Source: Thiomonas arsenitoxydans (GTDB lineage Bacteria; Pseudomonadota; Gammaproteobacteria; Burkholderiales; Burkholderiaceae_C). Taken from it: a stretch of DNA of 64,000 nt. Under the pieces are notes generated by a model. It did not search any database, had not been told where the DNA came from, and saw only the letters and a list, made by a program, of their open reading frames with translations. The DNA lies in NCBI RefSeq assembly GCF_000253115.1, contig NC_014145.1:2294001-2358000 (forward strand), written 5' to 3'. Shown here in pieces: positions 18,978 to 28,742 of this stretch (positions are counted from its first letter, which is position 1; each line of letters starts with the position of its first letter). Position numbers and translations under genes: made by a program.

Positions 18978-19108
18978 TCCCCCAGAACCGCCGCCACCGC
19001 CGCGCCGAACACGCCTTATCCACCGCGGCGGCCGGTCCGTCGCAAGCGCCGTCCGCCGCCGTGGATAAGGCTGCGCAGCAGCCCCTCACCGACCGCTTCG
19101 CGACAACC

Positions 19109-19237
19109 GTTTCAGACGGATCGTGGACGATTGAGATACATTGAAACCCATCGCTTGCGCGCACCCCGGCGCGTCCACGATCACGCTGAAACGCCGTCCA
19201 CGATCAGACTGAAACAGGCGTCCACGATCACTGAAAT
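19109..19237. repeat. IS21-type end repeats of the first broken element
   Basis: Four copies of a 19-22 bp motif (CGTCCACGATCAGACTGAAAC and variants) start at 19109 (inverted), 19172, 19195 and 19219. Multiple terminal transposase-binding repeats are a hallmark of IS21-family ends. They end where sequence from a second IS21 element begins at about 19240. Confidence 0.7.
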
Positions 19238-19242
19238 GCGCA

Positions 19243-19426
19243 GTGAGGGTTGTGTTCGCCGCGCCGCGTACTGCGGTACGACATCGCTAGGCTGGCGTAG
19301 CCAGGTACGCAGCGTGTCGCGCGACAGCCCCGTACTGCGGGTAATCTCTCGAACGGATTTGTGCTGGCGGAAATGCATTCGCTGAATCTTGCCAATCATG
19401 TCCATGGTGATCACTCCTGCCCCCAT
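19243..19426 (-). pseudogene. istA: IS21-family istA 5' fragment
   Basis: Only the N-terminal helix-turn-helix part of IstA remains ([20 protein letters not shown] through AARRTQPS), about 58 codons nearly identical to the intact IstA at 35.2 kb. It is cut off by the end repeats of another IS21 element. The adjacent right end to about 19519, including ATTTTCGTTCGGCACGAACA, matches the right terminus of the intact element. Confidence 0.85.
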
Positions 19427-19537
19427 GCCTAAAAAAGCAGCAGGGTAGGTGAAACACCCGGGTCAATTTTGCGTCGGCATAACCTTCAAAAGGGGGGCAA
19501 TTTTCGTTCGGCACGAACAGATCGGCGACTGCGCCAT

Positions 19538-19643
19538 CGAAAACACGCTTCGTGTGGCGTCAGGCTTGAATTTCGGCGCGTTCCAACCGGCTTATGGCAA
19601 ACCCGGCGCATGGCTCAAATCGGCACCGGCGCCAACACAATAC
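19538..19643 (+). repeat. diverged repeat copy B (LNFGAFQ motif)
   Basis: This is the second copy of the sequence described at 3.73-3.87 kb, encoding GLNFGAFQPAYGKPGAWLKS in the plus frame. It starts about 20 bases after the right end of the broken IS21 element and stops at the 3' end of the P450 gene. Confidence 0.5.
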
Positions 19644-20885
19644 CTACATGGCAGGTCGCAGCGATAGAGTTTTCAACCCGCGATAGGCTGGGTTTGCAAA
19701 CCACTGTGGCTCGGCGCTTGCTAGGCGTAGATCGGGCCACCGGGCAAGCATTTGGCGGAATACCACGTCTGCCTCAATGCGAGTTAACGCGGCGCCGAGG
19801 CAGACATGAGGACCGGAGCCGAAAGATAGCGTGCCCCGGTCGGTGCGCCTGACATCCAGTTCCTCTGGATCAGCATGGCGCGCCGGGTCACGATTGGCCG
19901 CACCGATGAGGGGCAGAACCAGTTCTCCGCGGCGCAGCAACTGTCCATGGAACAAAAGATCCGAGATTACGCGCCTCCCCGTGTACTGCACCGGGCTGTC
20001 GTATCGAAGAATTTCACGGACCGCATCTGGCACCAGATTTGGATCCTTCACCAGAAGCTGCCATTGTTCGGTGTGGCTCAGCAGCGCCTGCATGCCATTG
20101 CCAAGGAGGTTTCGCGTAGTCTCATGTCCGGCGAACAACAACATGGCGCACTGAGCCAGTAGTTCAGCATCGTCATGAAGCGTGCCGCGTTCTCGCTGCA
20201 GCAGTAACGCGCTCAGTAAGTCATCGCCACGGGCCGTGCGCTTGGTCTCCAGTTGATCCTGAAGAAAGCGCGTCATCGCCAACAGGCTTGACTGAGCACG
20301 GCATGCCTGCTCTCGTGTTGGCGTTGGCGCACCGATGAAGTCGGCCAAGTCATCCGACCATATCGTGACCTCTTCGGTGTCCGCTCCAACAATACCGAGA
20401 ATGTGCGAGATTACCCGCACGGGGAGCGGGCGCGCCACCTGAGCGATGAAATCGAAGGGCCCTACGCCATTCAGAGAGTCCAGAAGTTCATCTGCGATGC
20501 GCTCGATCTCGGGCCGCAAGCGCGTCAGCGCATCGGGGCGAAAGGCAGATTGCATCAAGTTGCGCAGGCGTGAGTGATCCGGCGAATCAAGAAAAAGAAG
20601 GGCGCGCCCAAACAGCCGCTGGAAGCGACTCAGTTCACCGCGCTCGTGCTCCAAGTCATTGACCCAGCCGCCGGTGCGTTTTGCCGAAAAACGTGCGTCG
20701 CGCAGTACCGTCTCGACGTCTTGATGACGTGTGAGGAGCCACGCTCCGCCGAAAAATTCCTCACTCCAATGCAGCGGACCGGCCTCGCGTAACGCCCGAT
20801 AGGTCGGATACGGATCCGCGAGGAACGCGCGGTCGACGATCGAGCGCCCTAGTACGCACGGCGGCCGAATGGATACTTCATTCAT
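19644..20885 (-). CDS. bioI: BioI-like cytochrome P450 in biotin operon
   Basis: This 413-residue class I P450 has the I-helix AGHETTRN, the ExxR motif (EILRY) and the heme-Cys loop [10 protein letters not shown] (Cys about 362). The ATG at 20885 overlaps the bioB stop by 8 bp, so it is the last gene of the bioA-F-D-B operon. In Bacillus, BioI oxidatively cleaves long-chain acyl-ACP to pimeloyl-ACP, supplying the biotin precursor. Position here implies the same job, since no bioC or bioH is nearby. No ferredoxin or reductase gene is adjacent, so electrons would come from elsewhere. The gene symbol is an inference from context. Confidence 0.8.
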   Translation of the reverse strand: MNEVSIRPPCVLGRSIVDRAFLADPYPTYRALREAGPLHWSEEFFGGAWLLTRHQDVETVLRDARFSAKRTGGWVNDLEHERGELSRFQRLFGRALLFLDSPDHSRLRNLMQSAFRPDALTRLRPEIERIADELLDSLNGVGPFDFIAQVARPLPVRVISHILGIVGADTEEVTIWSDDLADFIGAPTPTREQACRAQSSLLAMTRFLQDQLETKRTARGDDLLSALLLQRERGTLHDDAELLAQCAMLLFAGHETTRNLLGNGMQALLSHTEQWQLLVKDPNLVPDAVREILRYDSPVQYTGRRVISDLLFHGQLLRRGELVLPLIGAANRDPARHADPEELDVRRTDRGTLSFGSGPHVCLGAALTRIEADVVFRQMLARWPDLRLASAEPQWFANPAYRGLKTLSLRPAM

Positions 20886-21915
20886 CCGATCGGCTCTCAC
20901 ATTGCGCCGGATGTTCGCTCTGTACGCGCAATCCGAGGCGTGCCAGCAGCGAGCGGTCACGCTGGGTCTGTGGATTGCACGTGGTGAGCAGGCGGTCACC
21001 ATAGAAAATGGAGTTGGCACCAGCAGCAAAGCACAGAGCTTGAAGTGCGTCGTCCATCTGCTCGCGCCCTGCGGACAGACGAACTTGGGTACGCGGCATG
21101 GTGACGCGCGCCACGGCAATGGTGCGCACAAACTCGAATGGATCGAGTGGCGCAGCCCCCTCCAATGGCGTTCCTTTCACGGCCACCAAGTTGTTGATCG
21201 GCACCGATTCGGGGTAGGGCTCCAAGTTGGCCAGTTGTGCAATCAATCCAGCGCGTTGTATCCGGCTTTCGCCCATGCCAACGATACCGCCGCAGCAGAC
21301 GTTGACACCAGCTTCGCGCACGTTGACTAGCGTATCGAGTCGGTCTTGGTAGGTTCGCGTGCTGATGATGCTGCCATAAAATTCCGGCGCACTGTCTAGA
21401 TTATGGTTGTAGTAGTCAAGGCCCGCATCCTTTAGCTCGCTCGCCTGTTCGGCATCAAGCATGCCCAGAGTCATACAGGTTTCAAGGCCGAGCGCGCGCA
21501 CTTCACGCACCATCTCGGTCAAACTTTCCATGTCACGCTCTTTCGGACTACGCCACGCGGCCCCCATGCAGAAGCGCGTGGCTCCTTCTGCCTTTGCCGC
21601 TCTTGCCGCCTCCAGGACCTCGTCCAAGGGCATTAATTTGCTGGCTTGCACCCCCGCTTCGTGGTGCGCCGATTGCGGACAGTAGCCGCAGTCTTCGCTG
21701 CAACCGCCGGTCTTAATGGACAACAGGGTGGACAGTTGAATCATATTTGGGTCGAAGTTCTCCCGATGCACCTGCTGCGCACGGTAAAGCAGATCCATGA
21801 AAGGCATGGCGAACAGCGCGTCGACCTGCGCGACACTCCAGCGAGTCGAAGGACTGGGTTCGACGGCAGCGGGAGCGCGCAAGCCTGAGACGTTGATGGC
21901 GGTTATGGTGGTCAT
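20878..21915 (-). CDS. bioB: biotin synthase BioB
   Basis: This 345-residue radical-SAM enzyme inserts sulfur into dethiobiotin to make biotin. The CxxxCxxC cluster ligand is in [13 protein letters not shown] (about residues 70-82), and the second [2Fe-2S] site region includes [14 protein letters not shown] and [10 protein letters not shown]. Length is normal. It lies 31 bases after bioD and overlaps the P450 gene by 8 bp. Confidence 0.96.
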   Translation of the reverse strand: MTTITAINVSGLRAPAAVEPSPSTRWSVAQVDALFAMPFMDLLYRAQQVHRENFDPNMIQLSTLLSIKTGGCSEDCGYCPQSAHHEAGVQASKLMPLDEVLEAARAAKAEGATRFCMGAAWRSPKERDMESLTEMVREVRALGLETCMTLGMLDAEQASELKDAGLDYYNHNLDSAPEFYGSIISTRTYQDRLDTLVNVREAGVNVCCGGIVGMGESRIQRAGLIAQLANLEPYPESVPINNLVAVKGTPLEGAAPLDPFEFVRTIAVARVTMPRTQVRLSAGREQMDDALQALCFAAGANSIFYGDRLLTTCNPQTQRDRSLLARLGLRVQSEHPAQCESRSDE

Positions 21916-21946
21916 GTCAGGTCCTTTGGAAACAAGGGCAGTCGGT

Positions 21947-22666
21947 TCAGATAGGGAACACCCGTTGCAATTCAGCGTCGCTCAGGTGGGCCACTACAGC
22001 GGCGGCACTGAGATCGCCCAGCCACGGCACGATGCCGACGCAGTTCGCTTGATGCTGCTGCCACAGGCGCTCGCGCAGGCTGGCAATGGTGGCATCAGCC
22101 CAGAGCATGGCGGGGTCGATAGCATTGCCGACCCAGCCAGCCAGTCGAAGGCCGCGCGAGCGCACCACGTCGGCAGTAAGCAGTGCGTGGTTGATGCAGC
22201 CTAGGCGTAGGCCCACCACCAGGATCACGGGCAGACCAAGTTCCACGGCCAAGTCGGCAGCATCCCAATCCGGTCCGAGCGGTACCCTGAATCCCCCGAC
22301 ACCCTCCACAATCAATACCTCGGCACGCGCTGCTAAATCGTTCGCTGCTCGCAAAATCACCGTGCGCTCAATGGCGCGGCCCTCCATTGAGGCCGCAACC
22401 TGCGGTGCACACGCCGACTCGAACTGATACGGACCGACCTCGTCGTCGGTCAACGGGATCGAGCTGGCTTCGCGCAGTGCACGCACATCTGCGTTGATGT
22501 GCGCTCCGTTGATCAGCTCGGTCCCCGCTGCCACCGGCTTGAGGCCGGCACTGCGCCAGCCCTGCTGGGCGCACCAATGCAGCAACGCTGTGCTGACACA
22601 GGTTTTGCCGACCTCGGTGTCGGTTCCAGTGACGAAGCAGCCTCGCAATGGTGGCGAACGCATCAT
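21947..22666 (-). CDS. bioD: dethiobiotin synthetase BioD
   Basis: This 239-residue ATP-dependent carboxylase forms the ureido ring of dethiobiotin from DAPA and CO2. The P-loop [16 protein letters not shown] and [11 protein letters not shown] are diagnostic. Two consecutive ATGs at 22666 and 22663 overlap the bioF stop (ATGATG), and the first is chosen. Part of the overlapping bio operon. Confidence 0.94.
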   Translation of the reverse strand: MMRSPPLRGCFVTGTDTEVGKTCVSTALLHWCAQQGWRSAGLKPVAAGTELINGAHINADVRALREASSIPLTDDEVGPYQFESACAPQVAASMEGRAIERTVILRAANDLAARAEVLIVEGVGGFRVPLGPDWDAADLAVELGLPVILVVGLRLGCINHALLTADVVRSRGLRLAGWVGNAIDPAMLWADATIASLRERLWQQHQANCVGIVPWLGDLSAAAVVAHLSDAELQRVFPI

Positions 22667-23892
22667 GCCAACGCCTTCGCCGCTTGACTCAAACCCGTAA
22701 TCAGGCACTGCACGTCATCCACACTATGCGTTGCCCTGAGTGTGATGCGAAGCCGAGCCGTGCCGACAGGTACGGTGGGCGGACGGATCGCCGGCACCCA
22801 CAGGCTCTTCGCGTCGAGAGCAGCGGCCAGCGAAAGCGCCGCAGCGTTGTCGCCTACGATCAGTGGCTGGATTGCGGTTTCTGAGACGCCCAACTTCCAG
22901 CCGAGCTCAGAGTGCCCTTCGATCAACGCGGACAGCGCAACACGCAATTGCGCGATGCGCTGCTGCAGATGCACACGGCGTTTTTCCCCTTCCTCACTAC
23001 GGATCAGCCGCAGGCTCTCGCGCAACGCATGCGCAAGAGCCGGAGGCGTCGCCGTGCTGTAGATATAGGTGCGTGCCGCTTGTATGAGCCAATTGATGAT
23101 GGTGGGATGCGCAGCGACAAAAGCACCCCCCATACCCGCGGCCTTTCCCATAGTCCCCATGTAGATGATGCGTTCGCTGTAGAGGTCGAAGTGCGCGAGA
23201 GTACCTTGACCATAAGGACCCAATACGCCAAAACCGTGCGCATCGTCCACAATCAGATAAGCGTCGTGTTGCTCAGCTAACGTCAACATCCCCGGTAGAT
23301 CGGCCACATCACCGTCCATGCTGAAGACCGCATCCGTGACGATCAGTTTGATGGGGGTGCGACATGCTTCGAGTTGTTGCGAGAGGACTGTGAGGTCACG
23401 GTGCGCGAAACGACGCAAAGGCGCTTTCGACAGCAGCGCACCATCGATCAGGGAAGCATGATTCAGCTTGTCGGAGAAGATGGTGGTCTGCGCATCTGCT
23501 AGCGCGGTGAGCAATGCCAGGTTTGCCATGTAGCCTGTGCAAAACGTCAGGGCGCGCGCTCCCGGGATATGCGGTGCTAACCAGGCTGCGAGGTCATCCT
23601 CGAGCGCAGCATGCGCGCGCGAATGACCGCTGACCAAGTGGGAGGCGCCGCTGCCTGCGCCAAAAAGGCGTGCACCCTCGGCCAACGATTCAATCAGCAC
23701 TGGATGATTTGCTAGTCCAAGGTAGTCATTGCTACAGAATCCCAGCAACTCCCGCGCGTTAGTGCCATCTGTTCGATGCCCAACACTGACTTGCTGCCGG
23801 GGCTCGCAGGGCGTTTCCGCCGTTCGGCGCTGGCGGCGCAGCCCGCGTGAAACACGGTCATGCAGTTGCTGGTTCAGATGGTCGATCAACAT
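22663..23892 (-). CDS. bioF: 8-amino-7-oxononanoate synthase BioF
   Basis: This 409-residue PLP enzyme condenses pimeloyl-ACP (or -CoA) with alanine. Signatures include [14 protein letters not shown], the aspartate in [11 protein letters not shown], and the PLP lysine segment [15 protein letters not shown]. Its start overlaps bioA by about 35 bases and its end overlaps bioD by 4. Confidence 0.95.
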   Translation of the reverse strand: MLIDHLNQQLHDRVSRGLRRQRRTAETPCEPRQQVSVGHRTDGTNARELLGFCSNDYLGLANHPVLIESLAEGARLFGAGSGASHLVSGHSRAHAALEDDLAAWLAPHIPGARALTFCTGYMANLALLTALADAQTTIFSDKLNHASLIDGALLSKAPLRRFAHRDLTVLSQQLEACRTPIKLIVTDAVFSMDGDVADLPGMLTLAEQHDAYLIVDDAHGFGVLGPYGQGTLAHFDLYSERIIYMGTMGKAAGMGGAFVAAHPTIINWLIQAARTYIYSTATPPALAHALRESLRLIRSEEGEKRRVHLQQRIAQLRVALSALIEGHSELGWKLGVSETAIQPLIVGDNAAALSLAAALDAKSLWVPAIRPPTVPVGTARLRITLRATHSVDDVQCLITGLSQAAKALA

Positions 23893-25240
23893 CGAGAAGG
23901 GGTCCTTGAAGAACGTCGTCCAGCGTGCTGCTTACCTGCTTTGCCAGCCAGGCCGACATACTGGCGTCAAGGAGATAGGGCGGCATCAGGTAGACGGTGC
24001 GACCGATCGGCCGGATCAGCAGTTCTCGAGCGCGGCCTGCCAGGTGGAAGCGCTCAGCAAATCGCGACCCGGCGAAAGCCTCGCGCACGTCAAACGCCCA
24101 GATCATCCCGGTTTGACGAAAATGTTGGATGCGTGGATCGTCACGAAGCGGTGTCAGGGCGTCCGAGAGTATGGTAGCACGCTGGCGATTGGCCTGCAGC
24201 ACTTGGTCTTCTTCGAAGCGGTCAAGCACTGCCAGCGCTGCCCGACACGCCAGGGCGTTGCCCGTATAGGAGTGCGAATGCAAGAAACCGCGCGCCACAT
24301 CGTCGTCGAGAAACGCGCCATAGACAGCATCTCGCGAGAGCACCAGAGACAGAGGCAGGTAGCCACCGCTAATGCCCTTGGACAAGCACAGCAAGTCGGG
24401 CCAAATGGGCATGTCGCCCGGCAATGCGGCCTGCTCAAACGCGAAAAACGTCCCGGTCCGCCCGTATCCCACCGCAATTTCATCAGCGATCAGGTGCACC
24501 TGATACTCGTCACACAGCGCGCGCGCAGCGCGAAGGTAGGCTGGATCGTGCATTGCCATGCCGGTGGCGCCTTGTACCAGAGGCTCCAGGATTAGGGCAG
24601 CAATCCGGTTGTGGCGTGTTTCGAAGAGGATCTTCAATTCCTGCGCAGCACGCAGCGCCACGTCGGTAGGCGACTCGCCTGGCGCTGCCTGTCGCGCATC
24701 CGGCGACATGACTTGATGGGCACGCATAAGCAATGGGTCGTAGACATCGCGAAACACAGCCACATCGGTAACGGCCAGCGCCCCCAGTGTTTCGCCGTGG
24801 TAGCTCTGGCGCAAACAAACGAACTCCTGCTTCGCGGGGTGGCCGCTATTGCGCCAGAAATGAAAACTCATCTTCAACGCAATTTCTACTGCTGACGCGC
24901 CGTCACTACCGAAGAAGCAGTGGCCCAGCACGCCACCTGTCAGCGTCGACAGGCGTTCAGCAAGTTCAACGGCAGGCGCGTGTGTGCAGCCTGCCAGCAT
25001 GACGTGCGGCAGTCGGTCGAGTTGGTCCTTGAGCGCTGCGTTGATCCTTGCGTCGGCATGACCGAACAGATTGACCCACCAGGAACTGTTTGCATCGAAG
25101 TAACGGTGACCAGATTCGTCAAACAGCCAGGGGCCCTGGCCACTCAGGATTCCAAGCGGAGGATATTGCGCAGCACGCTGCATCTGCGTGCAGGGATGCC
25201 AGACAGCACGAAGACTTCGATGGGCAAGATCCACGGACAT
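23858..25240 (-). CDS. bioA: adenosylmethionine-8-amino-7-oxononanoate transaminase BioA
   Basis: This 460-residue class III aminotransferase makes DAPA using SAM as amino donor. It has WHPCTQM near the N-terminus, the PLP-binding [17 protein letters not shown] and the lysine segment [15 protein letters not shown]. It is the first gene of bioAFDB-P450. The sequence directly upstream is an IS5-type transposase remnant in the same orientation, so the native promoter may have been replaced or lost. Confidence 0.95.
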   Translation of the reverse strand: MSVDLAHRSLRAVWHPCTQMQRAAQYPPLGILSGQGPWLFDESGHRYFDANSSWWVNLFGHADARINAALKDQLDRLPHVMLAGCTHAPAVELAERLSTLTGGVLGHCFFGSDGASAVEIALKMSFHFWRNSGHPAKQEFVCLRQSYHGETLGALAVTDVAVFRDVYDPLLMRAHQVMSPDARQAAPGESPTDVALRAAQELKILFETRHNRIAALILEPLVQGATGMAMHDPAYLRAARALCDEYQVHLIADEIAVGYGRTGTFFAFEQAALPGDMPIWPDLLCLSKGISGGYLPLSLVLSRDAVYGAFLDDDVARGFLHSHSYTGNALACRAALAVLDRFEEDQVLQANRQRATILSDALTPLRDDPRIQHFRQTGMIWAFDVREAFAGSRFAERFHLAGRARELLIRPIGRTVYLMPPYLLDASMSAWLAKQVSSTLDDVLQGPLLDVDRPSEPATA

Positions 25241-25282
25241 TCAGCAGTAGTAAGGAGGTCGCGCACTGCCATGCGCCAGCCG

Positions 25283-25807
25283 TCATGGCGGTCGTGGCGA
25301 CCCCGATCCGGCAGAGCCAAAAGAGACAGCGCTCAAGAAAACCGCGTACTGTAGTCCATCCCAGGGTACAGAATCCGTCCTGAACAATGCGACCGTCAGA
25401 CGACCCGTGGCGTTTGAATGACCGGTGCGGCGGCGAAGGCAGCCAACCCGTCCTGCAATGCAGGCCACGATTTGGGCGCAAAGAAGCCGCAGCTTCTTCA
25501 ACAGCAGGCGAATGTTGTGCCCTGCGCCGCACAGTACGGCATGCAGCGCATCGCCCAGGGCGCCTTTGAGCGGATTACGGCCCAGGCGCCCGTCGGCCTT
25601 CATGTGCCCGATACTCGGCTCGATCGCGCTGCGCCGTTTGATCATCAAGTGCAAGGTTCGGGTCAATCCGCGCTTCTGCCCCGAGCGCAGGATGCGCACC
25701 CCGTCGATCTCGACGCCGCGGTAGCCCTTGTCGACGATAGCGATCTTCGGCTGGGCGTCGGCGAGGATGCCCACCTGCTCCAGCGTCTCGGCCAGCCCAG
25801 CCACCAA
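25283..25807 (-). pseudogene. IS5-family transposase C-terminal remnant
   Basis: The frame contains the catalytic C-terminal part of an IS5-type transposase (IVDKGYRGVEIDGVRIL; RRSAIEPSIGHMKADGRLGR with the catalytic Glu; DALHAVLCGAGHNIRLLL). The N-terminal two-thirds are absent, and the C-terminus runs on into unrelated sequence. A short tandem repeat (GGGCGAGAGCGCG units near 25812-25841) marks the truncated side. It lies about 40 bases upstream of bioA. Confidence 0.8.
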
Positions 25808-25964
25808 TCGGGGCGAGAGCGCGGGGCGAGAGCGCGGGGCGACCCTGGCCCGAGTTGAAGTGAACAGCGAAGCGGCGGTGCAAACATAGGCATGGAATGT
25901 TCGAACGCAAGTCCGAATGTTTTAGGCAGGTGCCAAGCCAAAAATTGACACCACAGACAATAAC

Positions 25965-25983
25965 AATAAGAATGATTCTTATT
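25965..25983. promoter_or_regulatory. putative Fur box
   Basis: AATAAGAATGATTCTTATT is a perfect 9-1-9 palindrome resembling the Fur consensus. It lies 16 bases upstream of the ATG of the exported protein gene and 3 bases before its ribosome site, so Fur-Fe2+ bound here would block expression when iron is replete. Confidence 0.65.
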
Positions 25984-25998
25984 TTTGGAGTCTGTTCC

Positions 25999-26790
25999 AT
26001 GCGCAATAGGTATTTTCGCGTCATTTTTCTCTTCACCCTGATCGGTTTGGGCTGCGCTCAGCGGGCATCCGCACAGGAATGGAACTGTGATGTGGACGAC
26101 TACATCACCAAGGCCATCGGCATCGAAGAGCCTTGGCTGGAAAACGCCGGCTATCTGTTCTCACAGGTCACGAACGCGCAACCCGGCTCACTGACGCTGG
26201 CACCCGAGGTCGAAGCGAAGCTGAACGATCATGTCGGCATGGAACTCGATCTGCCGACCTACACCGCGAACACTCCCATTGGAAGCGCCCCTGCAACCTT
26301 CGGCCCTGCCGCGGCCGGGCTCAAGTTGGCAACCCTGCATACGTGCAATATGAGTCGGGGCATGGCCACGCTGCTCACGTTCGAGATTGAAGGGCAATAC
26401 TGGGCCGATCCGCGCCGCTCAGTGCTGCCGGGCCAAGGCAATGCAGTGTCGGCGCAGGTGATGTGGGCGCAACTCTGGTATCCCTGGTTCACCCAGGGCG
26501 AGGCGGGCTATACCCAGCGGATCGGCACGGGGATCTCCAGCGGCTGGTTTGTCAACACCAGCCTGGGCAGATCAATCAGTACCGCTTACGCCGCCCAGTT
26601 GGAGGTCGAGGTGGACAATCAATTGATCCTGGATGACGGCAGACGCGGCATGGAAGGCTCGGTAATGCCGCAGGTCGCCTATCACGTCACCCCCGTTTGG
26701 CTACTGGCCGTCGGTGAGCAGGCATCGTTTCAGCAAAGCAGTTCGCAGCCAAAGTGGTCGACCTGGGTGATGGCCGAGCGTGACTTTTAA
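25999..26790 (+). CDS. exported/outer-membrane-like protein under putative Fur box
   Basis: From the ATG at 25999 (ribosome site TTGGAG) the protein has 263 residues with a signal peptide (hydrophobic FRVIFLFTLIGLGCA, then cleavage near ASAQEW). The mature part alternates aromatic and polar residues and ends in a C-terminal Phe (VMAERDF), which fits a beta-barrel outer-membrane protein. I do not recognise a named family. Iron regulation is inferred from the palindromic site overlapping its promoter region. A role in metal or ligand handling is possible but not shown. Confidence 0.65.
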   Translation: MRNRYFRVIFLFTLIGLGCAQRASAQEWNCDVDDYITKAIGIEEPWLENAGYLFSQVTNAQPGSLTLAPEVEAKLNDHVGMELDLPTYTANTPIGSAPATFGPAAAGLKLATLHTCNMSRGMATLLTFEIEGQYWADPRRSVLPGQGNAVSAQVMWAQLWYPWFTQGEAGYTQRIGTGISSGWFVNTSLGRSISTAYAAQLEVEVDNQLILDDGRRGMEGSVMPQVAYHVTPVWLLAVGEQASFQQSSSQPKWSTWVMAERDF

Positions 26791-26863
26791 AGCGTTCTAC
26801 GATGTCAGTTTGATGCGCCACCTCGATAGCACTTGCCGCCCGCAACTTTGCCCACCCGCCAAC

Positions 26864-27253
26864 ATGCCAGACACCACGTCGTCAAACTCCGCACCCGCCC
26901 GTGTGATGCTGCGAGCCAAGATTCATCGCGCCACACTCACCGGCGCAGACTTGCATTACGAAGGCTCTTGCGGCATCGACCAGGCGCTGCTTGATGCCTG
27001 CGACATCATTGCCGGCGAGCAGATCGAGATTTACAACGTGACCAACGGAGCGCGTCTGAGCACCTATGCCATAGCAGAGCCAAAGGGCAGCGGCAATATA
27101 ACCTTGAATGGATCAGCCGCGCGCCATGCCGCCATAGGTGACCTGCTCATCATCTGCACCTATAGCCCGATGGCCGATACCACAGCGCGTAAATTTCGCC
27201 CGCGCATCGCCCTACTGGATGCCCGCAACGGCATCGCGTCGATGAAGGTATGA
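26864..27253 (+). CDS. panD: aspartate 1-decarboxylase PanD
   Basis: PanD makes beta-alanine for pantothenate and CoA. LRAKIHRATLTGADLHYEGS contains the Gly-Ser cleavage site that generates the pyruvoyl group, and NGSAARHAAIGDLLIICTYS is the conserved C-terminal part. Starts at 26864 (130 codons with stop) or 26906 are both possible, and neither has a good ribosome site. It lies 73 bases after the exported-protein gene, in the same direction. Confidence 0.9.
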   Translation: MPDTTSSNSAPARVMLRAKIHRATLTGADLHYEGSCGIDQALLDACDIIAGEQIEIYNVTNGARLSTYAIAEPKGSGNITLNGSAARHAAIGDLLIICTYSPMADTTARKFRPRIALLDARNGIASMKV

Positions 27254-27423
27254 GGCAAAGGCGACAGTACCTCGGTTTACATTGCAAAGCGATGGCGCGT
27301 TGCCACGGTGATTGTTTTGGCGGATGAACGGTGAGTTGCATAGGGCTACCGACATCTCGGCACCAGTGGCGGCTTTGGATCAGGACGGGTGGCGGTTTCT
27401 CGCCGGAATACGCAAAGGTGGCA

Positions 27424-28371
27424 TCAGGCGAGGCGCTCGACGTGGAACCCGCCGCTGGACGACCAGCCGCGTACCGCGGCCACTTCTTCTACCCGGCGGC
27501 CATCTGCAGTGCGCTTGATCGAGACGACCACATTCACCGCTTCGGCGATGAGTTCCGGGTTTGGCGGCACGCCAGCTTCTTGAATGAGTTGGCCAATGCG
27601 GATCAGCGCAGCGCTGGCATCATTGGCATGCACTGTGCCGACACCGCCAGGATGCCCGGTATTCCAGGCTTTGAGCAACGCCAGAGCGCTACCGTCGCGC
27701 ACTTCACCGACCACGATTCTGTCTGGCCGCAGCCGCATGGTGGCGCGCAGCAGCCTGGTCATGTCGGTGTTGTCGCTGGTGCGCAGGAAGACGACGTTTT
27801 CAGCATTGACCTGCAGCTCGCGTGTGTCCTCGATCACCACGATGCGGTGTTCGCCGTCAAGCCGGGCCACGGCGTCGAGGATGGCGTTGGCCAAGGTGGT
27901 CTTGCCTGTGCCGGTGCCGCCGCTGACCAAAACATTCAGCCGGCAGGCGACCGCCTCTTCGAGCGCTTGGCGCTGGGCGTGCGTCATAATGCCCTTGGCA
28001 ACATAGTCATCCAGGGTAAAGACCAGCGTCGCCTTCTTCCGCAACGCAAAGCTCGCACGCTCGACCAAGGGAGGAATCAGGGCTTCAAAGCGGCTGCCGT
28101 CCAGCGGCAGCTCGCATTCGAGGATGGGTTGCTGGGGCGTCACCACGGTATCGAGCATGGCCGCTACTGTGTTGACAATGGTCAGCGCCCGCACGGCGTC
28201 GATACGGCCGGTCTGTTGCATGCCTTCCCCCAGTCGATCCACCCACAAGGTGCCGTCCGGGTTGAGCATGATTTCGACAATCTTGGGGTCCTCGAGCGGG
28301 GTAAGGATTTCCGTACCCATCGCCCGGCGCAGGGCTTCGGATTGGCGGGCATGGGTGAGCTGTGCATTCAC
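27424..28371 (-). CDS. trbB: TrbB/VirB11-type conjugation ATPase
   Basis: This 315-residue secretion ATPase of the type IV secretion/pilus family has Walker A VSGGTGTGKTTLANAIL, Walker B-type segments VVGEVRDGSALALL and the His box GGVGTVHANDASAAL. TrbB powers mating-pair formation. No other trb genes are present, so the mating apparatus here is incomplete and trbB is probably a leftover of a conjugative element. Its start overlaps the small gene upstream by 4 bp. Confidence 0.9.
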   Translation of the reverse strand: MNAQLTHARQSEALRRAMGTEILTPLEDPKIVEIMLNPDGTLWVDRLGEGMQQTGRIDAVRALTIVNTVAAMLDTVVTPQQPILECELPLDGSRFEALIPPLVERASFALRKKATLVFTLDDYVAKGIMTHAQRQALEEAVACRLNVLVSGGTGTGKTTLANAILDAVARLDGEHRIVVIEDTRELQVNAENVVFLRTSDNTDMTRLLRATMRLRPDRIVVGEVRDGSALALLKAWNTGHPGGVGTVHANDASAALIRIGQLIQEAGVPPNPELIAEAVNVVVSIKRTADGRRVEEVAAVRGWSSSGGFHVERLA

Positions 28372-28607
28372 TCGCGCTCCCCGGTGCCGGGTTGATCCTC
28401 GAGCTCGGTGACCGTCACGTCGATGGGGCGCACGCCATTGCCGGCCAACTCCAGGATGTCGTCCTGGCTGGCCGGGCGGGTGTTTTCAAGGGTTGACTCG
28501 GTGAGGGATCGGATCAGGCCTTTGGCTGCGCCGCGCTGGGTGCACGCGCGCACGAGATAGTCTTTCCCGCCAAAGCCGACGACGTAGAGTTTTCCGGGGG
28601 TTGCCAT
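28368..28607 (-). CDS. small hypothetical protein upstream of trbB
   Basis: This 79-residue protein (MATPGKLYVVGFGGKDYLVR) overlaps trbB by 4 bp. It has no domain I recognise; a short beta-alpha start and an acidic C-terminus are visible. Small genes of this kind are often found just before trbB in ICEs. Confidence 0.6.
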   Translation of the reverse strand: MATPGKLYVVGFGGKDYLVRACTQRGAAKGLIRSLTESTLENTRPASQDDILELAGNGVRPIDVTVTELEDQPGTGERE

Positions 28608-28742
28608 GAATGCTCCAGGGTTGCGGCGCCAGACGTTGGCGCCCTGCCCTGGCTCTGCGGTGTGGGGACGAAAGGGGTGAAACGTTTCACCGCGGCGGCG
28701 GTGTAGCCACGACCCATATTCTGATCGAGGCGGTCTACCTGA

